DNA of 23,986 nt from a virus. The position numbers and the translations under genes were made by a program. The notes under the pieces are model-generated. The model did no database searches, was not told where the DNA came from, and was given only the letters and a program-made list of their open reading frames with translations. Shown one piece after another: positions 6,655 to 15,147 of this stretch. The stretch covers positions 1 through 23,986 of IMG/VR virus record IMGVR_UViG_3300009502_000201; one strand, 5' to 3'. The stretch's first letter is position 1. The number at the start of each line of letters is the position of its first letter.

Positions 6655-7498
6655 TATTAACGTCATAAAGACAGTGACGAACCCGCTTGCGAGCGTCTGG
6701 TTATATCCAGCGAACGCACCTCATCCGTCGGCTCCTGTTAATTTGGATGCCCAATACGTGTCGCAACCGAATACGGCAACGCAAAATGCGAATATTGCTG
6801 GAATCACTTTAACCTGGGATGCAAGCACCAATCCAGACGTGATTGGATACAATGTCTACAAGAATGATGTTCTAAAGACTTCGCCGTCAATTACCGTGCC
6901 CACGTGGTTTGATTCCGTGGATGACGGTAACCCGTATGTAAGTTACGCTGTTTCAGCGGTTGACATATTAGGGAATGAAAGCCCTCGGTCGGATGTCATC
7001 AGTAATTATTCTTCAGTGGTTGACAGATTGATATCGGATTTAAGGGCCGTGCTCAGGGATAACTGGTTGACAAATACGACTCCTCCACAACCAGATTATT
7101 GTAAGAGAAAATACTCTGATGCGGAACTTTTAATCCAGTTGAGAAGGGCGTTGAACGATATAAACGCTACGCCAGTCCCGACAAATTATACGTTTGAGCA
7201 AATGGCTACGCAGTGGTATGACCTGTTGCTCACTGGTGGCCAGATTTACTCTGCAATTAGCCAGGGGCTCATGGAGGTTGGTAAGGAGTTTAATTACTCA
7301 GATAACGGGATATCTATCACGATAAGCCGTTCAGGTAGCTACAAAGGATTTGCTGATTCACTACTGACGAATTATACTAAACAACGTGACAGAGTGAAAC
7401 TAAACTTGATAATGACATTCTCGGGTGCTGGATTGATTACCAACCCGATGGCGTTCAAAATCAGAACTTACGCCCCGAAACAATGGAGGGTCAGATAA
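6647..7498 (+). CDS. Neck/connector candidate with N-terminal Fn3 domain
   Basis: The product is 283 aa. ATG 6647 overlaps the preceding stop by 8 bases with GGGAGG just upstream, and is preferred to the in-frame GTG at 6599. Residues about 28-120 form a fibronectin type III domain: ITLTWDAS, GYNVYKNDV, a Tyr-rich strand, and the diagnostic SAVDILGNESPRS end. The remaining 160 residues are mostly helical (DRLISDLRAVLRDNW, AELLIQLRRALNDINA, then EQMATQWYDLLLTGGQ) and end in a beta-strand region. A helical bundle of this type between head and sheath genes fits a head-completion or connector protein. The Fn3 part is probably an exposed add-on. The domain call is strong; the neck role is inferred from gene order. 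Confidence 0.65.
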   Translation: MPDINVIKTVTNPLASVWLYPANAPHPSAPVNLDAQYVSQPNTATQNANIAGITLTWDASTNPDVIGYNVYKNDVLKTSPSITVPTWFDSVDDGNPYVSYAVSAVDILGNESPRSDVISNYSSVVDRLISDLRAVLRDNWLTNTTPPQPDYCKRKYSDAELLIQLRRALNDINATPVPTNYTFEQMATQWYDLLLTGGQIYSAISQGLMEVGKEFNYSDNGISITISRSGSYKGFADSLLTNYTKQRDRVKLNLIMTFSGAGLITNPMAFKIRTYAPKQWRVR

Positions 7499-7499
7499 G

Positions 7500-8831
7500 G
7501 TGGCTGATTTTAATAAAAGTAGGGACATAGGCCCATGTACTGGTGGCTCGCCTGCGGAGTTTGATAGCCCGTATGGCAGGTATTCTATGGAGCCAGCAGA
7601 TGCAGAAAACATGGACCAAATTATGCAACAGATTCTCTATCGGAACGAACTCTTACTAAAAGCCGATGGCGAGCCAGTTGCGATGTATAGACAGAAACAG
7701 TCGGGTGAGCTATGCCCTTGCGTTGAATTAAACAGAAACCAGGCCCTGTCAAATTGCAGGGTTTGTTACGGCACACGGTGGGTCGGCGGATACGATTATG
7801 TCGGCAAGCATTTGTGCAGGATTTCTCCTGCTCCATACGTGAAAACAATTACGGAACTTGGGTTAATACCGAAGACAAATCCCAAGGCGTGGTGTATGCC
7901 GACCCCCGTGATGAAAGCGAGAGATATAATCATAACCAAATTGGCACTCCCAGAAGTTGGGATAGTAAAGAATATAGACGAAGCGGTTGTAAGGGGTAAC
8001 CTTTCTTCAACCGAAGACGCACTGAAGCGTCTCAATGTAGTGGCCGTGGACAAGATAAGCAATGCGAGGCAGGGTGGCAGTGATTACAAGGAAGGGGTAG
8101 ACTTTATCCTTACTGGCGGGCAGGTTGCATTACAGGATTCTACTGTGACCGCTGGCTCGACCACGAGAAGGACCTTTAGGGTTCTTGGCACATATCAACA
8201 GATAGGGTATCCAGAATATGATTATACGGGCAAATATAATGTCGATGAACGCACGTTAAATGTTAACACTGCTGGTGTTAAGGTGGGGGACAGCGTTCAT
8301 CTTGTAAATTATTCCACCAAGCCACAATCCTGGGATGTTTTGGTAGTGGCTGGAACTGGAGTGGATACGGGTTACAATACAATCACTATCACGGGAGATA
8401 TTGTCGGGAACCAGACGGCGTATCCAGTTAGCGGGTTCCTTGCCTCTATCAAGGGCGACAATGTCAAATGGTTGACGGGTGGCACGAAGCCAACGCTTGG
8501 GGCTGTTTACTATGTCTCTTATAGGTTCAACTTGACCTTCACAAAGAGATATCAGGTCCAGAGCGTAACCCAGTCAAACTGGAGAGGGTCAATATTGCAT
8601 CAAGATATGGAACTGGAATTGCTTGAGCCGAGCCATATCGTGTATGCAATAGGGTCCCCGTTCGACAATGGTAATACGATAGGATATGCGAATGGCATCA
8701 CCTTGCAGTTAATACACCAAATCCGTGTAGATAGCGGTATAAACCTCACAGAGACGGACCCGAGGTATCTGGTGGATTCGAAGTATGACGTTGACCATCC
8801 GCCAGCACCGCAAGAGTGCGTGAGGACATGA
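7500..8831 (+). CDS. Cys-rich head-tail joining (neck) protein candidate
   Basis: The product is 443 aa. GTG 7500 sits two bases after the previous stop with GGAGGG at 7485-7490. A CPC...CxxC cluster (C72, C74, C86, C89) followed by GTRWVGGY looks like a structural metal site. Further on, SDYKEGVDFILTGG (about 198) and KPTLGAVYYVSYRF (about 335-348) look like two halves of a beta module that also occurs in the sheath and J-like genes. Between them lies a second beta module (about 260-316, AGTGVDTGYNTITITG and YPVSGF) that recurs in the next gene. The C-terminal region is beta-rich. The next gene overlaps its stop (ATGA). Its position before the terminator and sheath genes suggests a neck or connector role. 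No enzymatic motif is seen. Confidence 0.6.
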   Translation: MADFNKSRDIGPCTGGSPAEFDSPYGRYSMEPADAENMDQIMQQILYRNELLLKADGEPVAMYRQKQSGELCPCVELNRNQALSNCRVCYGTRWVGGYDYVGKHLCRISPAPYVKTITELGLIPKTNPKAWCMPTPVMKARDIIITKLALPEVGIVKNIDEAVVRGNLSSTEDALKRLNVVAVDKISNARQGGSDYKEGVDFILTGGQVALQDSTVTAGSTTRRTFRVLGTYQQIGYPEYDYTGKYNVDERTLNVNTAGVKVGDSVHLVNYSTKPQSWDVLVVAGTGVDTGYNTITITGDIVGNQTAYPVSGFLASIKGDNVKWLTGGTKPTLGAVYYVSYRFNLTFTKRYQVQSVTQSNWRGSILHQDMELELLEPSHIVYAIGSPFDNGNTIGYANGITLQLIHQIRVDSGINLTETDPRYLVDSKYDVDHPPAPQECVRT

Positions 8832-9646
8832 TATATAAACTTCTATACCATGTGAAGACTGGGATTATCAAGACGCTTCAAACGGCCCTTGAGCAGGACC
8901 CAGAGTTTTATCCAGATGGAGCTGGGGTCTCGAGAAGCAGTATCCCGAAGATTGTTGACGGGTGGAATTACGAGATGAGAGAATTCCCGATGGTTGTTGT
9001 CGCTGGGAGCAACGGTGGCAACAGAAGGGAAGGTATCGCTGATGCGGTTGATACAATTTACAGTGTGGTCTTTGACAAATCGATAGAGGACGCTGGCAGT
9101 TCTACCTTGAGGATTTTCAGGGTAAACCAGTGTCTGCCTATTGGGGCATCCATAAACGTATACAACCCCGCAACTACGCCGACGAATTTTACGGTTGCAG
9201 TGGAGGCGGGGTCTGGGACAGATACTGGCAAGAGGATAATTAAGTTGCACGGGACTGCCGTCGGGCCAGACACGACATACCCGCTTAAAGGGTTCAGGGC
9301 TCTGTCGGAACTCCCAACTGGGGACCGATTTGGTGGATGGTTTAATTTATCACTGGACATTACTTGTGTCGCCAGGAACACATTAGAAAGAGAGAGGTTG
9401 GCGGATAAAGTTTTGTCTCTTATTTGGTTTGATAGGAAGGCGTATTTGCGGGATACCTACAACATCCACATTTTTGACGTGAGGATGAGTGGGGAGACTG
9501 AAGAGAAATACGGGACAGACATGCTTTACTTTGCGAATATAAACATTACTTGTGCAACAGAATGGTCGGAGGTGAAGTGGTATGACAAAGTTCTGGAAGG
9601 AGTGGAGGTTGAAATCGCTGTAATCGACCCCAGTCTTATATTATAA
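8828..9646 (+). CDS. Putative tail terminator protein
   Basis: The product is 272 aa. ATG 8828 gives a 4-base ATGA overlap with the preceding stop; an in-frame GTG at 8816 is an alternative start. The N-terminus is helical (LYHVKTGIIKTLQTALEQDP). Strands and a basic SNGGNRREG loop follow. Residues about 104-160 are a beta module shared with the upstream gene (AGSGTDTG, then TTYPLKGF). The C-terminal part (SLDITCVARNTLERERLADK, then WFDRKAYLRD and VRMSGETEEKYGTDML) alternates helix and strand in the manner of tail-terminator or minor tail proteins that cap the tube before it joins the head. It lies directly upstream of the sheath gene, where the terminator gene usually is. Confidence 0.6.
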   Translation: MIYKLLYHVKTGIIKTLQTALEQDPEFYPDGAGVSRSSIPKIVDGWNYEMREFPMVVVAGSNGGNRREGIADAVDTIYSVVFDKSIEDAGSSTLRIFRVNQCLPIGASINVYNPATTPTNFTVAVEAGSGTDTGKRIIKLHGTAVGPDTTYPLKGFRALSELPTGDRFGGWFNLSLDITCVARNTLERERLADKVLSLIWFDRKAYLRDTYNIHIFDVRMSGETEEKYGTDMLYFANINITCATEWSEVKWYDKVLEGVEVEIAVIDPSLIL

Positions 9647-9678
9647 AGAATCATAAATCTCATTAAGGAGGGATTACA

Positions 9679-11061
9679 ATGGCTTACAGAGAACCAGGAG
9701 TTCAGAGCACTTTTGTAGCATCCCCTGGGGGTGAAAACCTCATAGGGAACATAAGGTTGCCCGCTATCATAGGACAGGGGTCGGCCTCATATACTGTGAC
9801 GGAGTTGGTGACAAGGGCGTCTTCAGGTACTACGGATACTCTCGCACACACCGCAACGCAGATTCTCCAAGTGGGCAACTACAGCACTACCACGGATTAT
9901 GTGTTGACGACAGACTATTTGCTTACAACTGGCAAGATAGACTGGTCACCCGCACACACTACACCTACTTCGGGTCAGAAATACTACGTGACTTACAAGT
10001 ATGCGAAGGTGTCGGGGGATTACGTGCCGAAACTATTCGACAATATCAACGATGTCATTGCTGAATACGGGCCGATAACTTACAACTCGTCCACGAAGCT
10101 CATTGACGTCACGGCATACCTGACGCTTGGTGCTTATCTTGCGTTCAAGAATGGTGCCCAGCAGGTCATCCTTGCCCAGGTAAACGACCCGACTACAGCG
10201 TCTTCCTTTGATGATGCGTTCACGCAACTCGAAGAAGAGGTTAGCGGTCAGAACCCGAATATTATTGTGCCGATATTCGATACGCTTTCTCATGTCGGTG
10301 CTCCTGCTTCACCATTTGACTCTGGCATTACCTTTGCCGTTGCTCACGTGTTGAAGATGGGTGCTCCCGAGTACGGGAAAGAAAGGACATTATTCACCAG
10401 CCTGTGGGATGGCTCTGCCACCACAGACCTCATTACTAAGGCGACTGCCATACATAATGAGAACATTTCGGTCATTGCACCTGCGAATGCCATTTTCACG
10501 GCTTCATATGCGGGAGCAACGGCGGACTGTCAAGTTGGCGGTGATTTCCTTGCGTGTGCGGTAGCGGGTTTAGGTGTAAGCCAAGACCCAGCAGAACCGT
10601 ACACCAGGAAGTTAATCAACGGCTTCAAGTCACTGGTAACACCGCTCCTTACGCAAGTCCAAAGGATAAACCTTGCGAGTGCGGGGGTCATGGTCCTGAA
10701 GCAGACCGCAGGCATCATTAGGGTGTCACAAGGCCTTACAACGGACCCGTCGACCGTCAACACTTCGCAGGTAACGGTTCCGCAGATAAAGGCTTGGACA
10801 ATCCAGAACGTCAGGCATGCGTGCGATTCTTATATCGGCAAGAAGTTTGCCGATGGCACCACGAAGAAAATCGAGGTGACGGTTTCCAATGTCCTTGAGC
10901 AGATTGTCGACGCTGAGATTATTACGAAGTATGCGAACGTTTCGGCGAAACAAGACCCGCTTAATCCGCTGAAGGCCAAGGTATCGTTTAGCATATTGCC
11001 GATGTATTCTCTTGACTACATTGACATAACGTTCACCATAGACCTCGGTCTATTATCATAA
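9679..11061 (+). CDS. Contractile tail sheath protein
   Basis: The product is 460 aa. ATG 9679 follows GGAGGG. The start MAYREPGVQS is typical of sheath proteins, as is the conserved C-terminal core: SAGVMVLKQTAGIIRVSQGL, IKAWTIQNVRHACDSY, then a DAEIITKYANVSA region, ending in an LDYIDITFTIDLGL strand that would take part in inter-subunit beta-sheet exchange. An extra beta module (about residues 42-115, with TTDYVLTTDYLLTTGKIDW and YYVTYKY) is inserted near the N-terminus and recurs in the J-like baseplate protein. Copies would stack as rings around the tube and contract on infection to drive the tube through the host envelope. This is the clearest identification in the window. Confidence 0.95.
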   Translation: MAYREPGVQSTFVASPGGENLIGNIRLPAIIGQGSASYTVTELVTRASSGTTDTLAHTATQILQVGNYSTTTDYVLTTDYLLTTGKIDWSPAHTTPTSGQKYYVTYKYAKVSGDYVPKLFDNINDVIAEYGPITYNSSTKLIDVTAYLTLGAYLAFKNGAQQVILAQVNDPTTASSFDDAFTQLEEEVSGQNPNIIVPIFDTLSHVGAPASPFDSGITFAVAHVLKMGAPEYGKERTLFTSLWDGSATTDLITKATAIHNENISVIAPANAIFTASYAGATADCQVGGDFLACAVAGLGVSQDPAEPYTRKLINGFKSLVTPLLTQVQRINLASAGVMVLKQTAGIIRVSQGLTTDPSTVNTSQVTVPQIKAWTIQNVRHACDSYIGKKFADGTTKKIEVTVSNVLEQIVDAEIITKYANVSAKQDPLNPLKAKVSFSILPMYSLDYIDITFTIDLGLLS

Positions 11062-11086
11062 ATCAAATTAAAAGGAGGCGATAACA

Positions 11087-11662
11087 ATGGCAGTAGATAT
11101 TACGGGAATAAAACCAATAACAGTTGCAACAGTTTCAACGAATATCCAGATACAGGTCGGGGGTATTACGATAGGTTACATCAGGTCTCTGACCGAGGGA
11201 CAAAGCCAGCCAGCTACCTTGCTCTATGAGGTCGGCACGGTTGGTATCGTCGAGCAAGTATCGCAACAGCCAGGGGCTGTGATTCTTAACGTAACGAAAG
11301 TTGCGACTTATCACAAGAACCTGATTAACTCTATTGCGAGGGTGCTCAAGATTCAAAGCGAGTCTGACATCCAGGACTGGGACATCCCCAGAGGGATGAC
11401 TGCGGGCGACGTAAAGACTGCACTTGGAATATGGTATGGCAAGATGTCGAAGGTAACCACACCGCAAGCGGTCTATGCGTTGCAGTATCTGCCACTTGGC
11501 TTCACGCTCAAGGCGACAGAAACAAACCCGATGGAACAGGACCAGGTAACTACTTACCACGGATGCAAGATAACCAGGTATTCGAGGCCGATAGTTGCGT
11601 CTGGCGAACTGGTGGTTGCGGAAACTGCGGACATTTCCTGCAGATACGTCGACTATCAATAA
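11087..11662 (+). CDS. Tail tube protein
   Basis: The product is 191 aa. ATG 11087 follows AAAAGGAGG. It lies immediately downstream of the sheath gene and has the length and beta-rich layout of inner tube proteins of contractile tails: an early IQVGGITIGYIRSLTEG strand pair, an EVGTVGIVEQVSQQPGAVIL hairpin, a central helix (HKNLINSIARVLKI) and closing strands ending in TADISCRYVDYQ. Tube subunits polymerise as hexameric rings on the baseplate hub to a length set by the tape measure and form the DNA channel. Assignment is by gene order and fold pattern, and is strong. Confidence 0.85.
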   Translation: MAVDITGIKPITVATVSTNIQIQVGGITIGYIRSLTEGQSQPATLLYEVGTVGIVEQVSQQPGAVILNVTKVATYHKNLINSIARVLKIQSESDIQDWDIPRGMTAGDVKTALGIWYGKMSKVTTPQAVYALQYLPLGFTLKATETNPMEQDQVTTYHGCKITRYSRPIVASGELVVAETADISCRYVDYQ

Positions 11663-11732
11663 GGTTAACGGCAATGTAACGGCAATATAAAAAAGAAATT
11701 AAAATAAAAAAAAGAAACCAAAGGAGTAGACA
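11663..11732 (+). other. A-rich leader with a tandem 10-bp repeat
   Basis: The 70-base gap holds TAACGGCAAT twice (11666-11675 and 11677-11686), then a strongly A-rich stretch to about 11720 and AAAGGAG before the chaperone ATG. No hairpin is seen. A-rich leaders keep ribosome-binding sites unstructured, so this may tune chaperone translation after the abundant tube message. Confidence 0.3.
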
Positions 11733-12164
11733 ATGAACCCAATAGAATCAATATCTTTGATTGGCAGTAAATCTGGCGTTTACAATATACTCGGCAGGCA
11801 GGTTGCAATGAACACGCTTGACGATGATGACATGGTGAATGCTTATGCGTCTACTGCGGTTTTTGACACTACCACGAGGGCTATGGCGGTTAAAAGAACT
11901 GTTCTCGCACGGGCCATTAAATCGATAGACGGGACCACTTGGAACGATTTAATCAAGCCAGAAGAGAAGAATTCTAAAACTGCTGTCACAGTTGCCCTTG
12001 ATGCAATGGGTAAGTGGCAGAAGACCGTCGTAGACGTTTTTTATGCCAAATACGCTGAGCTTGAGGACGAATCAACCAGGGAGTTGAACAAGATTCAAGA
12101 GGAGATAATAAAAAACCAAGTGGCGGGTTCTTCGGATTCCAAAACTACCTTAACTTCAAAATAA
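11733..12164 (+). CDS. Tail assembly chaperone, zero-frame product (gpG-like)
   Basis: The product is 143 aa. ATG 11733 follows AAAGGAG. It is the first of two short overlapping ORFs between the tail tube and tape measure genes, which is the hallmark place and arrangement of tail assembly chaperones. The N-terminus is mixed (SLIGSKSGVYNILGRQVAMN); the rest is helical and charged (TRAMAVKRTVLARAIKSIDG, then YAKYAELEDESTRELNKIQE). A slippery A_AAA_AAC lies at 12110-12116 in the correct phase near the 3' end. Most ribosomes should stop at TAA 12162-12164; a minority would shift -1 and make a fused 225-aa form. Both forms are expected to coat the tape measure during tail assembly and be absent from the virion. 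Confidence 0.8.
   Translation: MNPIESISLIGSKSGVYNILGRQVAMNTLDDDDMVNAYASTAVFDTTTRAMAVKRTVLARAIKSIDGTTWNDLIKPEEKNSKTAVTVALDAMGKWQKTVVDVFYAKYAELEDESTRELNKIQEEIIKNQVAGSSDSKTTLTSK
12098..12116 (+). other. Programmed -1 ribosomal frameshift site
   Basis: The heptamer A_AAA_AAC occupies 12110-12116, with zero-frame codons AAA 12111-12113 and AAC 12114-12116. After a one-base slip, reading resumes with CCA at 12116 and runs open through 16 codons straight into the frame of the 12164 ORF, with no stop. An SD-like AGAGGAG at 12098-12104 lies 5 bases upstream and could stimulate slipping. No strong downstream hairpin is obvious. Tail chaperone frameshifts of the lambda G/GT type are widely conserved. 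Confidence 0.82.
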
Positions 12165-12409
12165 TGAAGGCGGTAGGCGGAATTGATGCGTTAAAGAAAT
12201 TAACTCAACGGGAATGGCTCTGGTGCTTGGACTCGGCGATAAAGGAATATGCGGAGGAGAGGGGGCTTCAGTTTCAGGCCCCCGAGAACCAGGCTAAGCC
12301 GTCCCCTACCGATGGACTCGCCGTGCAGACGGATACCAAGACGATAGTAGACAACGATTTCGAAAAACATCTCGCTGAATTGAAAGCACAGAGTGAGGCT
12401 GAGGGGTAA
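12164..12409 (+). CDS. Tail assembly chaperone, frameshift extension (gpT-like)
   Basis: The ORF from ATG 12164 is 81 aa and overlaps the previous stop as TAATG. It is more likely expressed mainly as the -1 extension of the upstream chaperone: from the slip at 12116 the frame adds 97 residues to the first 128, giving 225 aa. The added part starts PSGGFFGFQNYLNF. It then has a helical core (GIDALKKLTQREWLWCLDSA and IKEYAEERGL) and a Pro-rich linker. It ends in a charged tail (DNDFEKHLAELKAQSEAEG). The TAATG junction also allows low-level re-initiation. The tape measure gene begins 3 bases later, as in many tail operons, so synthesis of the chaperone and its client is coordinated. Confidence 0.75.
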   Translation: MKAVGGIDALKKLTQREWLWCLDSAIKEYAEERGLQFQAPENQAKPSPTDGLAVQTDTKTIVDNDFEKHLAELKAQSEAEG

Positions 12410-12412
12410 CCG

Positions 12413-14407
12413 ATGATTGATGAAATAAGAGGTGGCGGAGAAAGGGGTTCGTGGTCTGGCTCTGGAGAGCCAGAGTCACTTGCACGGTCCAAGACCGATG
12501 CAATGTTAATGGACAGGCTCTCTTCCTTGGCGACAAGTATAGACAGGTTATCGGCCAACGTTGCTGGACCACAGGGTGGACGTGGTGGTTCGGCAAATGA
12601 TGGAGTTTCCAACGCCACCACAACGATAGAGCGGGCAATTAAAGAGTCCATGGAGTCGTTCACCCACAACCTAAAGGAAAGTCTGAATGTTGTCGCCAAA
12701 TATGAGCAAGATGGTGTGACTAAAACCATGTTTGCACAGTGGAGACAAAGTGACGAATCTCGGTCCGATAGTTACCAGAAGGAATACGAAGAAAAAATAA
12801 AAATGATAGAGAAGACCAGGGCGTATACCGACATAATGAAATCTGCCACCAAGGAGACTGGTGACCTCACTGGTATATTGTCCAAGTTTAATAATATGAA
12901 AATCGGCCAGGCAACGTTGGATATTTCGGAAGGAAAGGACCTTATCAGGGAAGGCTCCAGGATAAACGATATTGGTATGATAAAGGCTGGTCAGGCGTTA
13001 AAGGGAGCTGGGGAAGAGGCTCTTCTGGCCTCCACAAAAATGTCGTTACTTATTGGGGCTGTTGGTGCAGTTGCTATGGCATCGGAAGAGACCCTTGCCC
13101 AGTCGAGAAAAATAACCCAAGTGCAGGAAAGTTATGGCTACCGTCAACACGGGGACACCTCTGACAGATTGATGGGTGGAATCTTGGGTCGCCACATGAC
13201 GTCGCAAAGGATGCTCTTTGAGGTAGATAAAGATGAAACGCTGAAGAGAATGGGGGGCATGCAGAGGCGTGGTGTTGGTGCTGGAATGGACCCCTTATCG
13301 GGAATGAACGAGAACATGGCAATAGATACGACAATTGGGGTTATGAACCGTGGATATAACATTGGCGGAGACACGCTTGAAAAAATAGCAACCAGTATGA
13401 GTGTTCGTTTTGCTATGCCCGCTGATAAGGTGAGTAATGCCCTCGTTGGTATGGCGATGCGGGCTGACAAGGCTGGCATGGCCCAGGCTCAATATATGGA
13501 GAACGTGGAAGCGTTAAACGAGGCCACGAAACAGTTTGGACGGACATACTATCAATCTGAGTCCATAGTTCAGGCTTTTAATGATGTGTTGAAAAGACAG
13601 ATTATTAACCAGCAGACGTTGGTTGCTTTGTCAGAGCCGTCAAAGATGGGGATGGGGCAACAGGTGTGGTTGGGTGAACAGATGGGGTTTAAGGGGAATT
13701 TTGCCCAAATTATGGAGCAGTTGCAAAACTTTGCAAATAAAGACCCTAATGGATTCATAACCGCACAGACGGGAATCATGCGAAAGGCCGTGGGCGGGGA
13801 AGGCGTTGCGAAAACTGTTATGACCAACATGCTTGCAAAGTCTTTTAATGAAGATTTCAGTGGTGGTAGTGGAAGAATTAGCACTATGGCGTCAGTGATG
13901 AATGATTCCCTGAGGGCGAGCGGGAATAAGAACATGGGGGCGTCTGTTTTGGACACCGAGGGGATGCTTCTGGATGTGGGCTTAAACGTAGCAAAAGACA
14001 AAGGGATTATACAGTCGACAAAGGATTTAACCCGTGCCGTTATCGATTATGGCCTTGGTCCCATTGGCACCAGTATTGACCCTATCAATAATATCGCCCA
14101 AGTTATGGTTTCAAGTGCCGATAGGCTCTCGGAACGGTCAAAGCAGGTTGGGGAGGATGTTAAGGGCTCAAAGGCTTCTGGTGGAGGGGTTTCAGAGGAT
14201 GGAAAGTACCAACTTCACGCAGGCGAGCATGTCTTGCGACCAGGTGAGCGTGCTGGGGGGACTATTAGCATAGAGCTTGGACCTGGCTCTATTGTTGTTG
14301 GCGGTGGAGATACTGAGAAGAATGTGGACCTTGCTCTGGATAGGTTAAAGGGAGAAATTATGAAAGAAGTTAACATTAAGTGGCGTGAAGCCGTTGGGTC
14401 GAGGTAG
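12413..14407 (+). CDS. Tail tape measure protein
   Basis: The product is 664 aa. ATG 12413 follows GAGGGG. It is the long gene after the chaperone pair, largely helical, Ala/Met/Gly-rich, with a Gly/Ser-rich N-terminus. A coiled-coil-prone stretch covers about 70-160. A hydrophobic segment (about 209-224, SLLIGAVGAVAMA) may become a pore or membrane helix after ejection. The C-terminus has HAGEHVLRPGE and a Gly-rich strand (ELGPGSIVVGGG), a common ending of tape measures. At about 0.15 nm per residue the tail would be near 100 nm. The protein would fill the tube lumen, set its length and leave before the DNA. No lytic domain is visible. Function is inferred from size, position and composition. 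Confidence 0.85.
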   Translation: MIDEIRGGGERGSWSGSGEPESLARSKTDAMLMDRLSSLATSIDRLSANVAGPQGGRGGSANDGVSNATTTIERAIKESMESFTHNLKESLNVVAKYEQDGVTKTMFAQWRQSDESRSDSYQKEYEEKIKMIEKTRAYTDIMKSATKETGDLTGILSKFNNMKIGQATLDISEGKDLIREGSRINDIGMIKAGQALKGAGEEALLASTKMSLLIGAVGAVAMASEETLAQSRKITQVQESYGYRQHGDTSDRLMGGILGRHMTSQRMLFEVDKDETLKRMGGMQRRGVGAGMDPLSGMNENMAIDTTIGVMNRGYNIGGDTLEKIATSMSVRFAMPADKVSNALVGMAMRADKAGMAQAQYMENVEALNEATKQFGRTYYQSESIVQAFNDVLKRQIINQQTLVALSEPSKMGMGQQVWLGEQMGFKGNFAQIMEQLQNFANKDPNGFITAQTGIMRKAVGGEGVAKTVMTNMLAKSFNEDFSGGSGRISTMASVMNDSLRASGNKNMGASVLDTEGMLLDVGLNVAKDKGIIQSTKDLTRAVIDYGLGPIGTSIDPINNIAQVMVSSADRLSERSKQVGEDVKGSKASGGGVSEDGKYQLHAGEHVLRPGERAGGTISIELGPGSIVVGGGDTEKNVDLALDRLKGEIMKEVNIKWREAVGSR

Positions 14408-14415
14408 GAGGAAGA

Positions 14416-15147
14416 ATGTCGTTATCTTATGGTTTGATAAATTTCTCACGGATGACATTTACAGACTTGTTGCCCATGGCCCTCCAAACTTTAACTGAGG
14501 GTGGAGCCGAAGCAGTCTTTAGTGCTATCAATCCGTTAGCCAATTCTACAAGCTCTCAAACAAGCCAGGACCAGGTTAATGACGCCCTGGACAAAATGGA
14601 GTGGTCGTTTGAGGCTCTGTTGAACCCAGTGGTGAGCCTACTGGTTAATCCACAAAACATCAAGGTCGACAAAAAGGTAATTTTCAACAAGATGCAGACG
14701 AAGGGTGGATTCGTGGTTCAGTTCTGGGGGCCCGATTTACCAACCGTTACTGTCACCAGTAAGACTGGTTCGTTTGCAATAAACAAGAGTATGCTCCGTG
14801 TGTTCCAGGTTCTGAAGACACACGTGTATGATAGAAGGTTTTCAACCAGGCAACCGTTTAAGGGTATGCCGATAATCACCATGATATGGGACCAGCAGGT
14901 TTACGAAGGATTCTTCCAGAACTTTAATTATAGTTTAGACGCAATGGAACCATATGTCATAAATTATACTTTTACATTTACAATCACAAACCAGTTGGCG
15001 GTTCCAGGTTTGCCAGATATCTCGAGTGCGATTAACACTGTGAGCGGGGTTTACCAGGACCTGGGCTCACCGCTTGGACCAATATCTTCATTGTCAGAAA
15101 GCGGTGGTCAGCAGAATGAAGACGGATGGGGGGTGCCTCTCGCATGA
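14416..15147 (+). CDS. Baseplate tube-initiator / hub-adaptor-like protein
   Basis: The product is 243 aa. ATG 14416 follows AGGAGG. It lies between the tape measure and hub genes, where contractile systems encode the protein that links hub to first tube ring. Residues about 75-100 (SLLVNPQNIKVDKKVIFNKM, then TKGGFVVQFWG) match a pattern I recognise from this class of phage baseplate proteins. A compact beta domain follows (TVTVTSKTGSFAINKS, then MIWDQQVYEGFFQNFNYSLD). The C-terminal 50 residues are flexible and Ser/Gly-rich. No LysM repeat is evident. Its stop overlaps the next start as ATGA, so the two baseplate proteins are probably made in matched amounts. Confidence 0.65.
   Translation: MSLSYGLINFSRMTFTDLLPMALQTLTEGGAEAVFSAINPLANSTSSQTSQDQVNDALDKMEWSFEALLNPVVSLLVNPQNIKVDKKVIFNKMQTKGGFVVQFWGPDLPTVTVTSKTGSFAINKSMLRVFQVLKTHVYDRRFSTRQPFKGMPIITMIWDQQVYEGFFQNFNYSLDAMEPYVINYTFTFTITNQLAVPGLPDISSAINTVSGVYQDLGSPLGPISSLSESGGQQNEDGWGVPLA

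Noticed and set aside
11135-11674. Antisense ORF (179 codons) opposite the tail tube gene
   Set aside because: It is a shadow of a confidently assigned gene and its predicted protein has no recognisable pattern.
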